The notes beneath the pieces are model-generated. The model ran no database searches, had not been told where the DNA came from, and saw only the letters and a list, made by a program, of their open reading frames with translations. This document shows positions 8,076-16,544 of a stretch of 64,000 nucleotides of DNA, one piece after another. Origin of the DNA: Pelagibacterium nitratireducens. GTDB taxonomy: Bacteria > Pseudomonadota > Alphaproteobacteria > Rhizobiales > Devosiaceae. A program made the position numbers and the translations under genes. Every line of letters starts with the position of its first letter. Positions within the stretch are counted from its first letter, which is position 1. Location: the NCBI RefSeq assembly GCF_037044555.1, contig NZ_CP146275.1, positions 3,452,501-3,516,500 on the forward strand, given 5' to 3'.

Positions 8076-9088
8076 GAGAACTCGCCCCCGATACGATCCT
8101 TTCGGTGCGCGATCTGCGCACCTGGTTTACGACCAGACGGTTGACCGCCAAGGCCGTGGACGGGGTGACGTTCGAGCTCAAACGCGGCCAGACGCTGGCC
8201 GTGGTCGGCGAGTCGGGATCGGGGAAATCAGTAACCTCGCTTTCGATCATGGGGCTCCTGTCGCGTCCCGGCGCAATCGAAAGTGGAGAGGTGCTGTTCC
8301 GGGATTCAAAGGGCATCGTCCACGATCTGGCCAGAACCTCGCAACGGGGGTTTCGCAAGCTGCGCGGCCGGGAGATCGCCATGATCTTTCAGGAGCCCAT
8401 GACCAGTCTCAACCCGCTCTATACAGTGGGTGAGCAGATCGGGGAAATGATCGCGCTGCACGACAATATCGGGCGCGATGAGACCCGCAAGCGGGCGCTT
8501 GAAATGCTCGGGCATGTGGAAATTCCCGATGCGGCCAACCGGCTCGACGACTATCCGCACCAGATGTCGGGCGGCATGCGCCAACGGGTAATGATTGCCA
8601 TGGCTCTGGCCTGCAATCCCTCGCTTTTGATTGCCGACGAACCCACAACGGCGCTCGACGTCACCATCCAGGCGCAGATTCTCGATCTGTTGCGCCGACT
8701 GCAGTCCCAGTTCGGTATGTCGATTTTGTTCATCACCCACAATCTGGGGGTGGTGGCGGAAATCGCCCATGAGGTGGTGGTGATGTATGCCGGGCGCGTT
8801 GTGGAACAGGCGCCGGTCATCCCATTGTTTCAAAAACAGAAGCATCCCTATACCGAAGGGCTTCTGGCCTGCACGCCCAATGCGGAGCGTGATCTGGACC
8901 CCGATGGGGAGCGCAGGGCGCTTTATTCCATTCCCGGCTCGGTTCCGCCGATCACGGCCCTGCCGGCGGGCTGCGCTTTCGAGCCACGCTGCCGCTACGC
9001 GATTTCCGCGTGTACGACCATCCCGCCCCAACTCGAAAGCGCCGGTTCCGGTCGACTGTCGCGCTGCCTGAGGAGTTCGGAAATATGA
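8072..9088 (+). CDS. ABC transporter ATP-binding protein, DppD type
   Basis: The 338-residue protein is one ATPase of the importer. Walker A is GESGSGKS near residue 50, the Q-loop is in [20 protein letters not shown], the signature is QMSGGMRQR, and Walker B is [14 protein letters not shown]. The C-terminal oligopeptide-transporter extension has the usual cysteine cluster ([16 protein letters not shown]), which in relatives can bind an Fe-S cluster. ATG 8072 overlaps the amidohydrolase stop by four bases (ATGA). The in-frame TTG at 8057 is less likely. Confidence 0.94.
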   Translation: MRELAPDTILSVRDLRTWFTTRRLTAKAVDGVTFELKRGQTLAVVGESGSGKSVTSLSIMGLLSRPGAIESGEVLFRDSKGIVHDLARTSQRGFRKLRGREIAMIFQEPMTSLNPLYTVGEQIGEMIALHDNIGRDETRKRALEMLGHVEIPDAANRLDDYPHQMSGGMRQRVMIAMALACNPSLLIADEPTTALDVTIQAQILDLLRRLQSQFGMSILFITHNLGVVAEIAHEVVVMYAGRVVEQAPVIPLFQKQKHPYTEGLLACTPNAERDLDPDGERRALYSIPGSVPPITALPAGCAFEPRCRYAISACTTIPPQLESAGSGRLSRCLRSSEI

Positions 9089-10071
9089 GCGTTGCAATGG
9101 AAACGGTGCCTCCGCTGCTGGCTATAGAAGGACTGGTCAAACGTTTTACGGGCCGGGGCGGCAGGACCGTCCATGCCGTCGAAGATGTCAGCTTTTCGAT
9201 CAAGCGCGGCACGACGGTCGGACTGGTCGGTGAATCGGGATCGGGCAAGACGACGGCAGGCCGCACCCTGTTGCGGCTGATCGAGCCGACAGGTGGCAAG
9301 GCTGTGTTTGACGGTGTCGATATTTTTGCGCTCTCCGAGCGTGACATGCGGGCCTACCGCCAGCGCATGCAGATCATTTTCCAGGACCCGTTTTCCTCGC
9401 TCAATCCGCGCATGCGGGTCGAAGCGATCCTTGGGGAGGCGCTCGATGCCTGCAATTATCCCAAGGGTGAAAAACGTAAGTACCGGGTTGCAGAGCTTTT
9501 GACGCTTGTGGGCCTTGCGCCCGAACATGGAAAGCGCTTTCCACACGAATTCTCCGGCGGCCAGCGCCAGCGCATCGGGATTGCCCGGGCGCTCGCCGTG
9601 GAGCCTGAATTCGTGGTGGCCGACGAGCCGGTTTCCGCGCTCGACGTCTCGGTGCAGGCGCAGGTTCTCAACCTTCTGAGCGACCTGCAGAAGCGGTTGG
9701 GGCTGACGCTGCTGTTCATCGCCCATGATCTTTCGGTCGTTGAATATCTGTGCGACGAGGTTGTGGTGATGTATCTGGGGCGCGTCATGGAAAGGGGACC
9801 GTCGCGAGCGGTCTATGCCGATCCGCGCCATCCCTATACCAGGGCGCTTCTGGCGACGGCGCCTATTCCCGATCCGACGCGGCGGCGCGAGCATGTCCCC
9901 CTGGCCGGAGACATCCCCAGCCCGATCAACCCGCCATCGGGGTGCGTGTTCCGCACCCGCTGCCCGCATGCCATCGCGGCGTGTGCCGAGACCATCCCGC
10001 CCACCGACCATCTCGGCGGTGACCACCACGTTGCCTGTATCCGCCACAATGAATTGGCCCAGGCCTCCTAG
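9085..10071 (+). CDS. ABC transporter ATP-binding protein, DppF type
   Basis: The 328-residue protein is the partner ATPase. Walker A is GESGSGKT, the Q-loop region is IIFQDPFSSLNPRMRV, the signature is EFSGGQRQR and Walker B is FVVADEPVSALDVS. The C-terminal extension has SGCVFRTRCPHAIAAC, the DppF counterpart of the cysteine cluster. ATG 9085 overlaps the DppD-type stop (ATGA), and GAGGAGT lies just upstream. With the SBP, two permeases and the DppD-type protein this completes a five-part importer. After it comes a 105-base gap with a palindromic repeat, then the metabolic genes. Confidence 0.94.
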   Translation: MSVAMETVPPLLAIEGLVKRFTGRGGRTVHAVEDVSFSIKRGTTVGLVGESGSGKTTAGRTLLRLIEPTGGKAVFDGVDIFALSERDMRAYRQRMQIIFQDPFSSLNPRMRVEAILGEALDACNYPKGEKRKYRVAELLTLVGLAPEHGKRFPHEFSGGQRQRIGIARALAVEPEFVVADEPVSALDVSVQAQVLNLLSDLQKRLGLTLLFIAHDLSVVEYLCDEVVVMYLGRVMERGPSRAVYADPRHPYTRALLATAPIPDPTRRREHVPLAGDIPSPINPPSGCVFRTRCPHAIAACAETIPPTDHLGGDHHVACIRHNELAQAS

Positions 10072-10117
10072 AGCCCACGCCCGATCGAACCGGGTTTGGG
10101 GCATCAGGAGTTTTGTT

Positions 10118-10161
10118 TTGTCGTGCGATCTCGCCGGAAAAGTCTTTTCCCGATCGCATTC
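10118..10161. repeat. rhizobial-type intergenic palindromic repeat, copy 1
   Basis: TGCGATC (10124-10130) pairs with GATCGCA (10152-10158). Inside them GGAAAA (10136-10141) pairs with TTTTCC (10145-10150). The order TTTTGTCG, A-rich arm, T-rich arm, then a short GCTCT-like end matches the elements at 28393, 41428 and 55377. It lies between the DppF-type and RidA genes and may form an mRNA hairpin. Confidence 0.6.
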
Positions 10162-10176
10162 TAACTGGAGTTTCCC

Positions 10177-10671
10177 ATGACTGTCTCCGAGGCGAAAAAG
10201 CGCGCGGATCAAGGCCCCTACGACCGGCTGGCCGCACTGGGGCTGAGCTTGCCTCCGGCCGCGCCGCCGATCGCCAACTTCGTCACCCACGTGATCGAAG
10301 GCAATATGCTCTATCTCTCGGGCCAGGGTCCGACCTATCCCGATGGCCGGCGGCATTCGGGAAAAGTGGGCGATACCGTCTCGACCGAGGAGGCCTATGA
10401 ACACGCCAAGCTGACCGGGCTCAACCTGATTGCCGTGATGGCCGAGGCGCTGGGCGATCTGGGCCGAGTGCGCCGTATCGTCAAGGTTCTGGGCATGGTC
10501 AATGCGACGCCCGATTTTACCGAGCACCCCCAGGTCATCAATGGCTGCTCGGACCTGTTCAATGCCGTATTTGCCGAAAAGGGTATCCATGCCCGCTCCG
10601 CTGTCGGCTTTTCCTCGCTCCCCAACGCGATCACGGTGGAAATCGAAGCCATCGTCGCCATAGACAATTGA
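10177..10671 (+). CDS. RidA/YjgF/UK114 family protein
   Basis: The 164-residue protein is a RidA-family member. It keeps the conserved arginine (Arg140 in HARSAVG) that hydrolyses reactive enamine/imine intermediates in true RidA proteins, and the family ending ITVEIEAIVAI. It is longer than E. coli RidA (128), with an N-terminal extension of about 30 residues. Enamines arise from PLP-dependent eliminations, and a SelA-like PLP enzyme follows 10 bases after the stop. The likely role is to deaminate the 2-aminoacrylate-like product of that enzyme (inference from context). Confidence 0.88.
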   Translation: MTVSEAKKRADQGPYDRLAALGLSLPPAAPPIANFVTHVIEGNMLYLSGQGPTYPDGRRHSGKVGDTVSTEEAYEHAKLTGLNLIAVMAEALGDLGRVRRIVKVLGMVNATPDFTEHPQVINGCSDLFNAVFAEKGIHARSAVGFSSLPNAITVEIEAIVAIDN

Positions 10672-10681
10672 GTACGCCCCA

Positions 10682-11875
10682 ATGACCGATATCCGCAAAA
10701 CGCTTGGCCTGCGCCCCGTCATCAACTGTTCGGGGACCATGACGTCTCTGGGCGCCTCGATCGTCGTGCCACACGCCGTCGAGACCGTGGCTGCGGTCCT
10801 CTCGCAGTGGACCGAAATGTCCGATCTGCAGCGCATCGCTTCGCGCACCATTGCAAGACTGACCGGGGCGGAAGCGGGATGCGTGACGGCGTCCTGTTCT
10901 GCAGCCATCACGCTGGCCTGCGCAGCCGCGATGACCGGCAAGGATCTGGCCGCCATCGAGAGGCTGCCGGATGCGAGCGGGCTCAAGGACGAAATCGTGA
11001 TCCAGACCGGGCACATGGTCTCCTATGGCGCGCCGGTGGAACAGGGCATCCGGTTGTCCGGTGCCAGGGTGGTGCCGGTGGGCCAGGCGACCAGCGCGCA
11101 TGCCTACCAATTGGCCGGAGCCATCACCGACAAGACAGCGGCGGCGGTTTATGTGATTTCGCACCACGTTGTCGATTACGGGCAGATTCCGCTCGAAACG
11201 TTCTGCGAGGTTGCCCATGAAAAGGGTGTGCCGGTGATCGTGGACGCGGCATCCGAATACGATCTGGAGAAATTCCTGAACGCTGGGGCCGATCTGGTGC
11301 TTTATTCTGGACACAAGTTTCTGGGCGGTCCGACATCGGGGATTGTGGCGGGCAACAAGGATTTCGTTGCGGCGTGCTATTTGCAGAACCGAGGCGTGGG
11401 TCGCGGCATGAAGGTGGGCAAGGAAGGCGTGGCGGGGGTTATTGCAGCGCTTGAGGCCTGGGAGACGCGCGACCACGCCGGGATCAGGGCGCGTGAGCAA
11501 AAGGCGCTCGATCTCTGGCAGTCGACGCTGGAGGGTCGCGCCGGCATCACGGCCATCATCGACCCCGATCCCACCGACAACCCGCTCGACCGGCTCAAGG
11601 TATTGGTTGACCCCGAGGGCGCCAACATTTCGGCCTGGGATCTTGCCGACCGGATGGCGCAGGGGGCCAGGCCGGTGATCGTGCGCGACCACGAGGTCGA
11701 GCACAATTACTTCTATCTCGACCCCTGCAACCTGCACCCCGACGAAGAATTCGTCGTCGCCGAGCGGCTAACCGAGGAACTGGACGCGGCGCGTAAATCC
11801 AACACGCCGATCGTTTCCGATTTGCGGCTGCGCGTGCTGGCGCGGGAAAAGGCCATTCTCAACTGGCCCGACTGA
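10682..11875 (+). CDS. SelA-like PLP-dependent enzyme (aminotransferase class V fold)
   Basis: The 397-residue protein is a fold-type I PLP enzyme of the SelA/D-glucosaminate-6-phosphate ammonia-lyase-like group. Lys212 in LVLYSGHKFLGGPTSG is the expected Schiff-base lysine. Asp in VPVIVDAASEYD should contact the pyridine nitrogen. It begins LGLRPVINCSGTMTSLGAS, the usual start of this family. No SelB or tRNA-Sec gene is nearby, so selenocysteine synthesis is unlikely. An ammonia-lyase or beta-elimination role on the amidohydrolase product fits the operon: importer, hydrolase, PLP lyase, RidA. The substrate is unknown. Confidence 0.82.
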   Translation: MTDIRKTLGLRPVINCSGTMTSLGASIVVPHAVETVAAVLSQWTEMSDLQRIASRTIARLTGAEAGCVTASCSAAITLACAAAMTGKDLAAIERLPDASGLKDEIVIQTGHMVSYGAPVEQGIRLSGARVVPVGQATSAHAYQLAGAITDKTAAAVYVISHHVVDYGQIPLETFCEVAHEKGVPVIVDAASEYDLEKFLNAGADLVLYSGHKFLGGPTSGIVAGNKDFVAACYLQNRGVGRGMKVGKEGVAGVIAALEAWETRDHAGIRAREQKALDLWQSTLEGRAGITAIIDPDPTDNPLDRLKVLVDPEGANISAWDLADRMAQGARPVIVRDHEVEHNYFYLDPCNLHPDEEFVVAERLTEELDAARKSNTPIVSDLRLRVLAREKAILNWPD

Positions 11876-11948
11876 GGACGCTGTATTTGCGCGCCGGAGA
11901 GAATAATGCAAACTGAACCCGGCGCGGCACTCATGGGAGGATCGCCAA

Positions 11949-12743
11949 ATGAGCACATTGGAAACATCCAAGGACGCGGTGAAGACCAAACGCACGCGGA
12001 CGAGTGCGCTCGACCGCATCCTGCAGGTGCTCGATTTCCTCCAGAGCAATGACGCGCCGGCTACCGCCTATGAAATCGCCCGCGCCGTAGGGGCGCCGCT
12101 TTCAACGGTCTATACGCTGGTCGAGGATCTTGTCGAAAAGGACATGCTGGACCGGTTCGAGGATGGGACGTTGTGGTTCGGGCACCGGCTCTATCATTAC
12201 GGGCTGACCTATGCCCGCCACGTCGATCTCCTGACCGCCGCCAATCACGAAATGAGCGACCTTGCGCTCGCCTCCGGCGAGACCGTGCAGATATGCGGGC
12301 GCGATGGCGATTTCATGGTGGTGCTGGGGATGGTCGACGGGCCCGACCATTTCCAGGTCGCCTCGCAGGTTGGCAGCCGCACGCCACTCAACTGGTCGGC
12401 GTCAGGGCGCTTGCTTGTCGGGCATCTTCCCGAGGACGAGCGGCGCGCGATTTTCTCGCATGCCAGTTGCCCCTCACCAACCGGCCGGGCCGAAACCGAT
12501 ATCGAAATTCTCACGGCCACATCACGCCAGGCGCTTGATGCCGGGCTTTCGATACAAGCCGGGGAGTCGGCCTATTCGATTGCCTGTATAGCAGCTCCGA
12601 TCCTCGATACGGCGGGCACCTGCCGGGCGACCATTTCCATTGTGGTGCCCGACCAGAAGGTCGAGCAGACCGATCCCGATCTCAAGGAACTGGTGCGCTC
12701 AAGTGCGATCAACATCGCCAGACGTCTGGGGTGGTCGCGCTGA
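11949..12743 (+). CDS. IclR-family transcriptional regulator
   Basis: The 264-residue protein has an N-terminal winged helix-turn-helix (about 18-80: SALDRILQVLDFLQSN, then ATAYEIARAVGAPLSTVYTLVEDL) and a C-terminal IclR effector domain (about 95-260, with GRDGDFMVVLGMVDGPDHFQVASQVGSRTPLNWSASGRLLVGHL and YSIACIAAPILD). ATG 11949 is preceded by GGGAGGATC. It closes the plus-strand operon after a 73-base gap and probably regulates it in response to a substrate or breakdown product. The nested palindrome at 3314-3346 is the best candidate binding site (inference). Confidence 0.92.
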   Translation: MSTLETSKDAVKTKRTRTSALDRILQVLDFLQSNDAPATAYEIARAVGAPLSTVYTLVEDLVEKDMLDRFEDGTLWFGHRLYHYGLTYARHVDLLTAANHEMSDLALASGETVQICGRDGDFMVVLGMVDGPDHFQVASQVGSRTPLNWSASGRLLVGHLPEDERRAIFSHASCPSPTGRAETDIEILTATSRQALDAGLSIQAGESAYSIACIAAPILDTAGTCRATISIVVPDQKVEQTDPDLKELVRSSAINIARRLGWSR

Positions 12744-12752
12744 TCGGCGTTA

Positions 12753-13658
12753 TCAGGCCGGAGCGAACGCCGTGCGGTTGGCGGTAACCCGAGTGGCGAT
12801 ATCGACGACAAGTTCGGTGGCCAGCGTATCGGGGGATTCGAGCCAGCTTGCGCAAAAGGTCAGTTGCGGCATGGCAATGTCGGTCCTGATGAGTTCGAGC
12901 CGGCCGGCGTTGAGCTCGGCTTCGACAAGCTCATAGGGGATGACCGCGACCCCGATCCCCTCTAGCGCCAGATGCACGACCGTCGCCATAGACGCACTGG
13001 CGTGGAGCTTGATGGCAGGAAGATCGGGGCGGTTGAACAGGGATTTGACCAGTTCGTAGGGCTGGGTCTTGCGCGCGAAGGTGATAAGCGGGAATTGGGC
13101 AAGATCATAAACGGTGGCCGGGTTGGGGACGTTGAGCGCGGGGCTGGCGATAAAGCCCAAAGGATATTCGCACAGCAGCCGATTGCGCAGCAGCGGGGCG
13201 CTTAGAGGACCGAGCAGGAAGGCGATATCGATTTCCTGGGCCAGAAGGCGGTTGCGCAGCGAAGGGGAAATATCGACCTCGATTTCCACCGACAGGTGGG
13301 GATAGGCGCGGCTGACCTCCTTGATGAAATGGGGCAGCCATGTGTGAACGATGGTTTCGGCGACCCCGAGACGGATGACGCCGCGGATGGCCGATGCATC
13401 GCGCAGGGCGGCCAGCATTTCGGCACGCATGGCGATCATCTTTTCAGCATAGGCGAGCAATTGCCGGCCCGGCGCTGTTGGCGTGATGTTGCGGGTCTCC
13501 CGGGTCAGGAGTTTGGCGCCGATCTCTTCTTCGAGCTGGGCGATGCGGTGGGAGATGGCGGGCTGGGTCGTGTTGAGTTTTTGCGCCGCGCCACGAAAGC
13601 TGCCCAGCGAAACCACCCACACGAAGGTTTCCAGTCCCTTGAAATCAACCATCGGCAT
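12753..13658 (-). CDS. LysR-family transcriptional regulator
   Basis: The 301-residue protein has the LysR helix-turn-helix at the N-terminus (FKGLETFVWVVSLGSFRGAAQKLNTTQPAISHRIAQLEEEIG) and a periplasmic-binding-like effector domain after about residue 90 (GVIRLGVAETIVHTWLPHFI). Two nearby ATGs are possible starts (13658 and 13652). It is the last gene of the minus-strand operon, 28 bases after the membrane protein, and meets the IclR gene convergently with only 9 bases between them. It probably regulates its own operon. An inverted repeat at 20422-20439 is a possible site (inference). Confidence 0.92.
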   Translation of the reverse strand: MPMVDFKGLETFVWVVSLGSFRGAAQKLNTTQPAISHRIAQLEEEIGAKLLTRETRNITPTAPGRQLLAYAEKMIAMRAEMLAALRDASAIRGVIRLGVAETIVHTWLPHFIKEVSRAYPHLSVEIEVDISPSLRNRLLAQEIDIAFLLGPLSAPLLRNRLLCEYPLGFIASPALNVPNPATVYDLAQFPLITFARKTQPYELVKSLFNRPDLPAIKLHASASMATVVHLALEGIGVAVIPYELVEAELNAGRLELIRTDIAMPQLTFCASWLESPDTLATELVVDIATRVTANRTAFAPA

Positions 13659-13685
13659 CCCGTTTCTTGAACTCGCAGCTGGGGT

Positions 13686-14498
13686 TCACAATGCGCGGAA
13701 CCGGGCACCCAGTGCAAGCTGGCGGGTCAGTTGCGTCATCACAGCGGTCAGCACCAGCGATGCTGCAAGCGCGGAAAGATAGGCAGGCCATGGCGGCAGC
13801 ACCAGCAGCGTGGCCGACAGCACGCCGCTAAAGGTTGCCAGGCTTGCGACGCCCAAGAGACCGGCAAAGGCCGTGCGACCGGCCATGGTGCTGCCGTGAT
13901 CGAGATTGAGCGAGAGCAGGATCACGCAAAAGCCGATGGGAAAGCCCAGAAGCGCACCCGCCAGCGCCGGGCCGAGAGCAGGCGAGAGCAGCGTTACAAC
14001 ACCCACGAGAATGCCGGCGGCAACGCCCCGGGCGACCAGGGCGGGCCAGCGCGTCGGCGTTGCAACGGGGGCAAGCGGGAGAACAAGATTTTTGCCGACC
14101 AGCCGGGCGAAAACGGTTGCGGCGACAAAGATCAGAGCACCCAGGACGAGATGGTGGGGCACAAGCGAGAGCGGCACAGCGAAGACACACCAGGCGGCGA
14201 TGGCCAAAATGGTTGCGCCGAGCGGGCCGGCTGTACGCACCGACCAGAGATAGGCGAACAGAAAGCCCTGGGTGGCAATCATCGAAAAGAGCGTCCCGGC
14301 GGCCATGTCGGAGACGAAGAGCGGGTGTTGATCGCGCACGAGAAAGAAAAAGCCCGGCGCCAGAACGATGGGCAAGCCGGCCAAAACCCCGCCAATGGCC
14401 GGTCCGAGCCGGGCAGCAGACCAGGCGATGAAGACAACCACAAAGCCGGTTGCTGTCGCCCGGATGAAGAACTCGGCCCAAAGGCCCCAATCTGTCAT
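13686..14498 (-). CDS. integral membrane protein, multi-helix, unknown function
   Basis: The 270-residue protein is very hydrophobic, with about eight to nine predicted membrane helices and short loops. An internal similarity between the halves is suggested by LGPAIGGVLAGLPIVLAPGF and LGPALAGALLGFPIGFCVIL, as in small transporters built from an inverted or direct repeat. I do not recognise a named family. Its ATG overlaps the amidase stop by four bases (ATGA), so the two are translationally coupled. It may export or import a metabolite of the pathway. That is inference only. Confidence 0.75.
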   Translation of the reverse strand: MTDWGLWAEFFIRATATGFVVVFIAWSAARLGPAIGGVLAGLPIVLAPGFFFLVRDQHPLFVSDMAAGTLFSMIATQGFLFAYLWSVRTAGPLGATILAIAAWCVFAVPLSLVPHHLVLGALIFVAATVFARLVGKNLVLPLAPVATPTRWPALVARGVAAGILVGVVTLLSPALGPALAGALLGFPIGFCVILLSLNLDHGSTMAGRTAFAGLLGVASLATFSGVLSATLLVLPPWPAYLSALAASLVLTAVMTQLTRQLALGARFRAL

Positions 14499-15805
14499 GA
14501 TGCCAGGAGGGTCTGGATGTGTTCAGCGATACCCAGAACCGTCCAGTCATCCCCGCCGGGCGCAAAAATCATCAGGCCGGTGGCGAGGAGCTGGTCGGCG
14601 TGCATGGGCACCGTGGCAGCGCACCCATCGAGGAAATTGATGGCCGAGGGATTGCGCAGCATCAGGCCGTTGAGGCGGTCGAAATCGGCCTCCACATCGG
14701 CAATCAACGGCGCGACGGTCGGCAGCGTTGGTGCGATAAACACATCGTAATTTTCCGCCTGCGCCGAAAACGCGGCGATAGCAGCTGCCCTTTGAGCGCG
14801 AGCATCCGCTTCGTCGTTGGGCGCGAAACTTTCGGCGGCGCGGATGCGGCGCAGGACGTGGGGATCGCCCTCGGCTTCCATGCGAGCCAGATGGTCGGCA
14901 TGAATGCGATGCGCTTCCGAAGCAACGATGATGCGGTTGACGTTTCCGAAGCCCTCGAGCATGGGCAGCTCGATATCGGAAAGGATAAATCGGGCGGCGG
15001 AAAGCCGCTCTATGGCGCGCTGAAAATCGCCGGCGACCTGGGTGTCGAGCCCTTCGGTCAGAAGGCCGTTTGCCACGCCGATGCGCAGATTTTCGCCGTT
15101 TTGTGGCGATGCGGCAGTAGCGGAAAGGATGGCATGTGCCGCGCTGCATTGTTTGATCGTTATGGCCAGCGGGCCAATGCTGTCATAGCTCTGGGACAGC
15201 GGGAACGCACCATCGAGCGGCACCGCGGACTGGCTGGGCTTGAAGCCGCACAATCCGTTGAGCGCTGCGGGAATACGAACCGATCCGCCGGTATCCGATC
15301 CCAGAGCGACATCGGCGATGCCCAGGGCAACCGATAATGCACCGCCAGAGGTTGAGCCGCCGGAAATCCGGGCAGGATCGAAGATATTCCCCGGATTGCC
15401 AAAGTGCGGGTTGAGGCCGACGCCCGAATAGGCAAATTCCGACATGGCGGTGCGTCCGCATCCGATGGCCCCGGCAGCCCGCAGGCGCTCGACGGCGATG
15501 GCATCGCGGCTGGCCGGTTCGCCATCGGCGAGAATGGTTGAGCCGGCCGAGGTCACCTGCCCTTTTTCGTCGAAGAGATCCTTGATCGACACCATGATGC
15601 CGGCCAGAGGCCCTGCCCTGCGCTCGGCGTCGCCATCGAGCGCCCTGGCTTCAGACATGATCCGATCAGCATCGAACCGGGTGAAGATGGTTTGCAGGAC
15701 TGACGGCTCCACGTTCATGGCCGTGTCTATGGCGCGGCGGGCGCGATCCTCGGCGCGGAAGGTGATGCCACCAGAATTGCTGCGCAGCGGTGAGATGTCG
15801 GTCAT
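14495..15805 (-). CDS. amidase (amidase signature family)
   Basis: The 436-residue protein is an amidase-signature hydrolase. The catalytic Ser-cisSer-Lys triad is visible: Lys75 in MVSIKDLFDEKG, the serine pair at 151-153 in SGGSTSGGALSVA, and nucleophile Ser175 in GSDTGGSVRIPAALNGLCGFKPS. It hydrolyses a carboxamide to acid plus ammonia or amine. It resembles the AtzE/GatA-like group used in catabolism. No gatB/gatC lies nearby, so it is not the tRNA amidotransferase. AGGAAG lies 7 bases before the ATG. It sits between DUF2848 (10 bases upstream) and a coupled membrane protein. Confidence 0.9.
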   Translation of the reverse strand: MTDISPLRSNSGGITFRAEDRARRAIDTAMNVEPSVLQTIFTRFDADRIMSEARALDGDAERRAGPLAGIMVSIKDLFDEKGQVTSAGSTILADGEPASRDAIAVERLRAAGAIGCGRTAMSEFAYSGVGLNPHFGNPGNIFDPARISGGSTSGGALSVALGIADVALGSDTGGSVRIPAALNGLCGFKPSQSAVPLDGAFPLSQSYDSIGPLAITIKQCSAAHAILSATAASPQNGENLRIGVANGLLTEGLDTQVAGDFQRAIERLSAARFILSDIELPMLEGFGNVNRIIVASEAHRIHADHLARMEAEGDPHVLRRIRAAESFAPNDEADARAQRAAAIAAFSAQAENYDVFIAPTLPTVAPLIADVEADFDRLNGLMLRNPSAINFLDGCAATVPMHADQLLATGLMIFAPGGDDWTVLGIAEHIQTLLAS

Positions 15806-15815
15806 AGCGGGCTTC

Positions 15816-16514
15816 CTACGAAATAACGGGCAGGGTCCTTGTTTCGTAGCAGTGTTCGATGGTGCGGCCCAGCACGGGATCAGTCATTTCCATGCGGAAA
15901 AACCGGGCCGGGCGCACGCCGCCGGAAAGGACCGCGAAGGTGCCGCACATCATGGCGGTGCCGGGCTCCAACCGCGACGGGGATGCGGCAGAGGGCGAGG
16001 CATCGATCAATTCGAGGAGCGGGCGGATGGAAGCCAGCGTGCCCTCCTGATAGGGGATCCAGGCCGCGTTTTCATCGTCGCGGATGAAAGATCGGATGGC
16101 GATTTGGTCGAGGTGGGAAACAACTTCGTCAAAAGCCCACAGTGCGGGGGCCATGGGCTTGGCGCAGATCTGCTTGGAGAGAGCCACCGAATGGGTTTCG
16201 AGCTGGCGGTCGGTGTGGTCGGAGCCAAGCCCGAGATAGAGCTTTTTTCCGTCATCGATCACCAGCGGCTCGGCTTCGCCCGAACCGGTTGCATCGACAG
16301 TTTCCATTGCCTCGTCGGTGGTGACCAGGCCTGCAGCGACGCGGTAGAACAGCGGCACGGCGCTGGGCGGGGGAACGCCGATGGCTTCCAGTTCTGCAAT
16401 ATGATGATTGACCGCATCGGTGTTGCGGCCCGTCCAGCCGGCAATGATGGCGCGTTCTATTGTGATGGTGACAGGTTCTGCGCCGGCCACGGCGAAGGTC
16501 AATGTATTGGGCAT
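15816..16514 (-). CDS. DUF2848 family protein, possible FAH-like enzyme
   Basis: The 232-residue protein matches my memory of DUF2848, an uncharacterised family. Two stretches resemble the fumarylacetoacetate-hydrolase fold: LGLGSDHTDRQLE (compare GNDVSDRDLQ-type motifs) and the C-terminal GTAMMCGTFAV...FRMEMTDPVLG. This suggests a metal-dependent C-C hydrolase, decarboxylase or isomerase. The family call is from memory; the FAH link is inference. It lies between the TRAP transporter and the amidase, 10 bases upstream of the latter, so it should act on the same imported compound. Confidence 0.75.
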   Translation of the reverse strand: MPNTLTFAVAGAEPVTITIERAIIAGWTGRNTDAVNHHIAELEAIGVPPPSAVPLFYRVAAGLVTTDEAMETVDATGSGEAEPLVIDDGKKLYLGLGSDHTDRQLETHSVALSKQICAKPMAPALWAFDEVVSHLDQIAIRSFIRDDENAAWIPYQEGTLASIRPLLELIDASPSAASPSRLEPGTAMMCGTFAVLSGGVRPARFFRMEMTDPVLGRTIEHCYETRTLPVIS

Positions 16515-16544
16515 TATTGCGCCTTTGGAAAAATCTGCGGCCGA

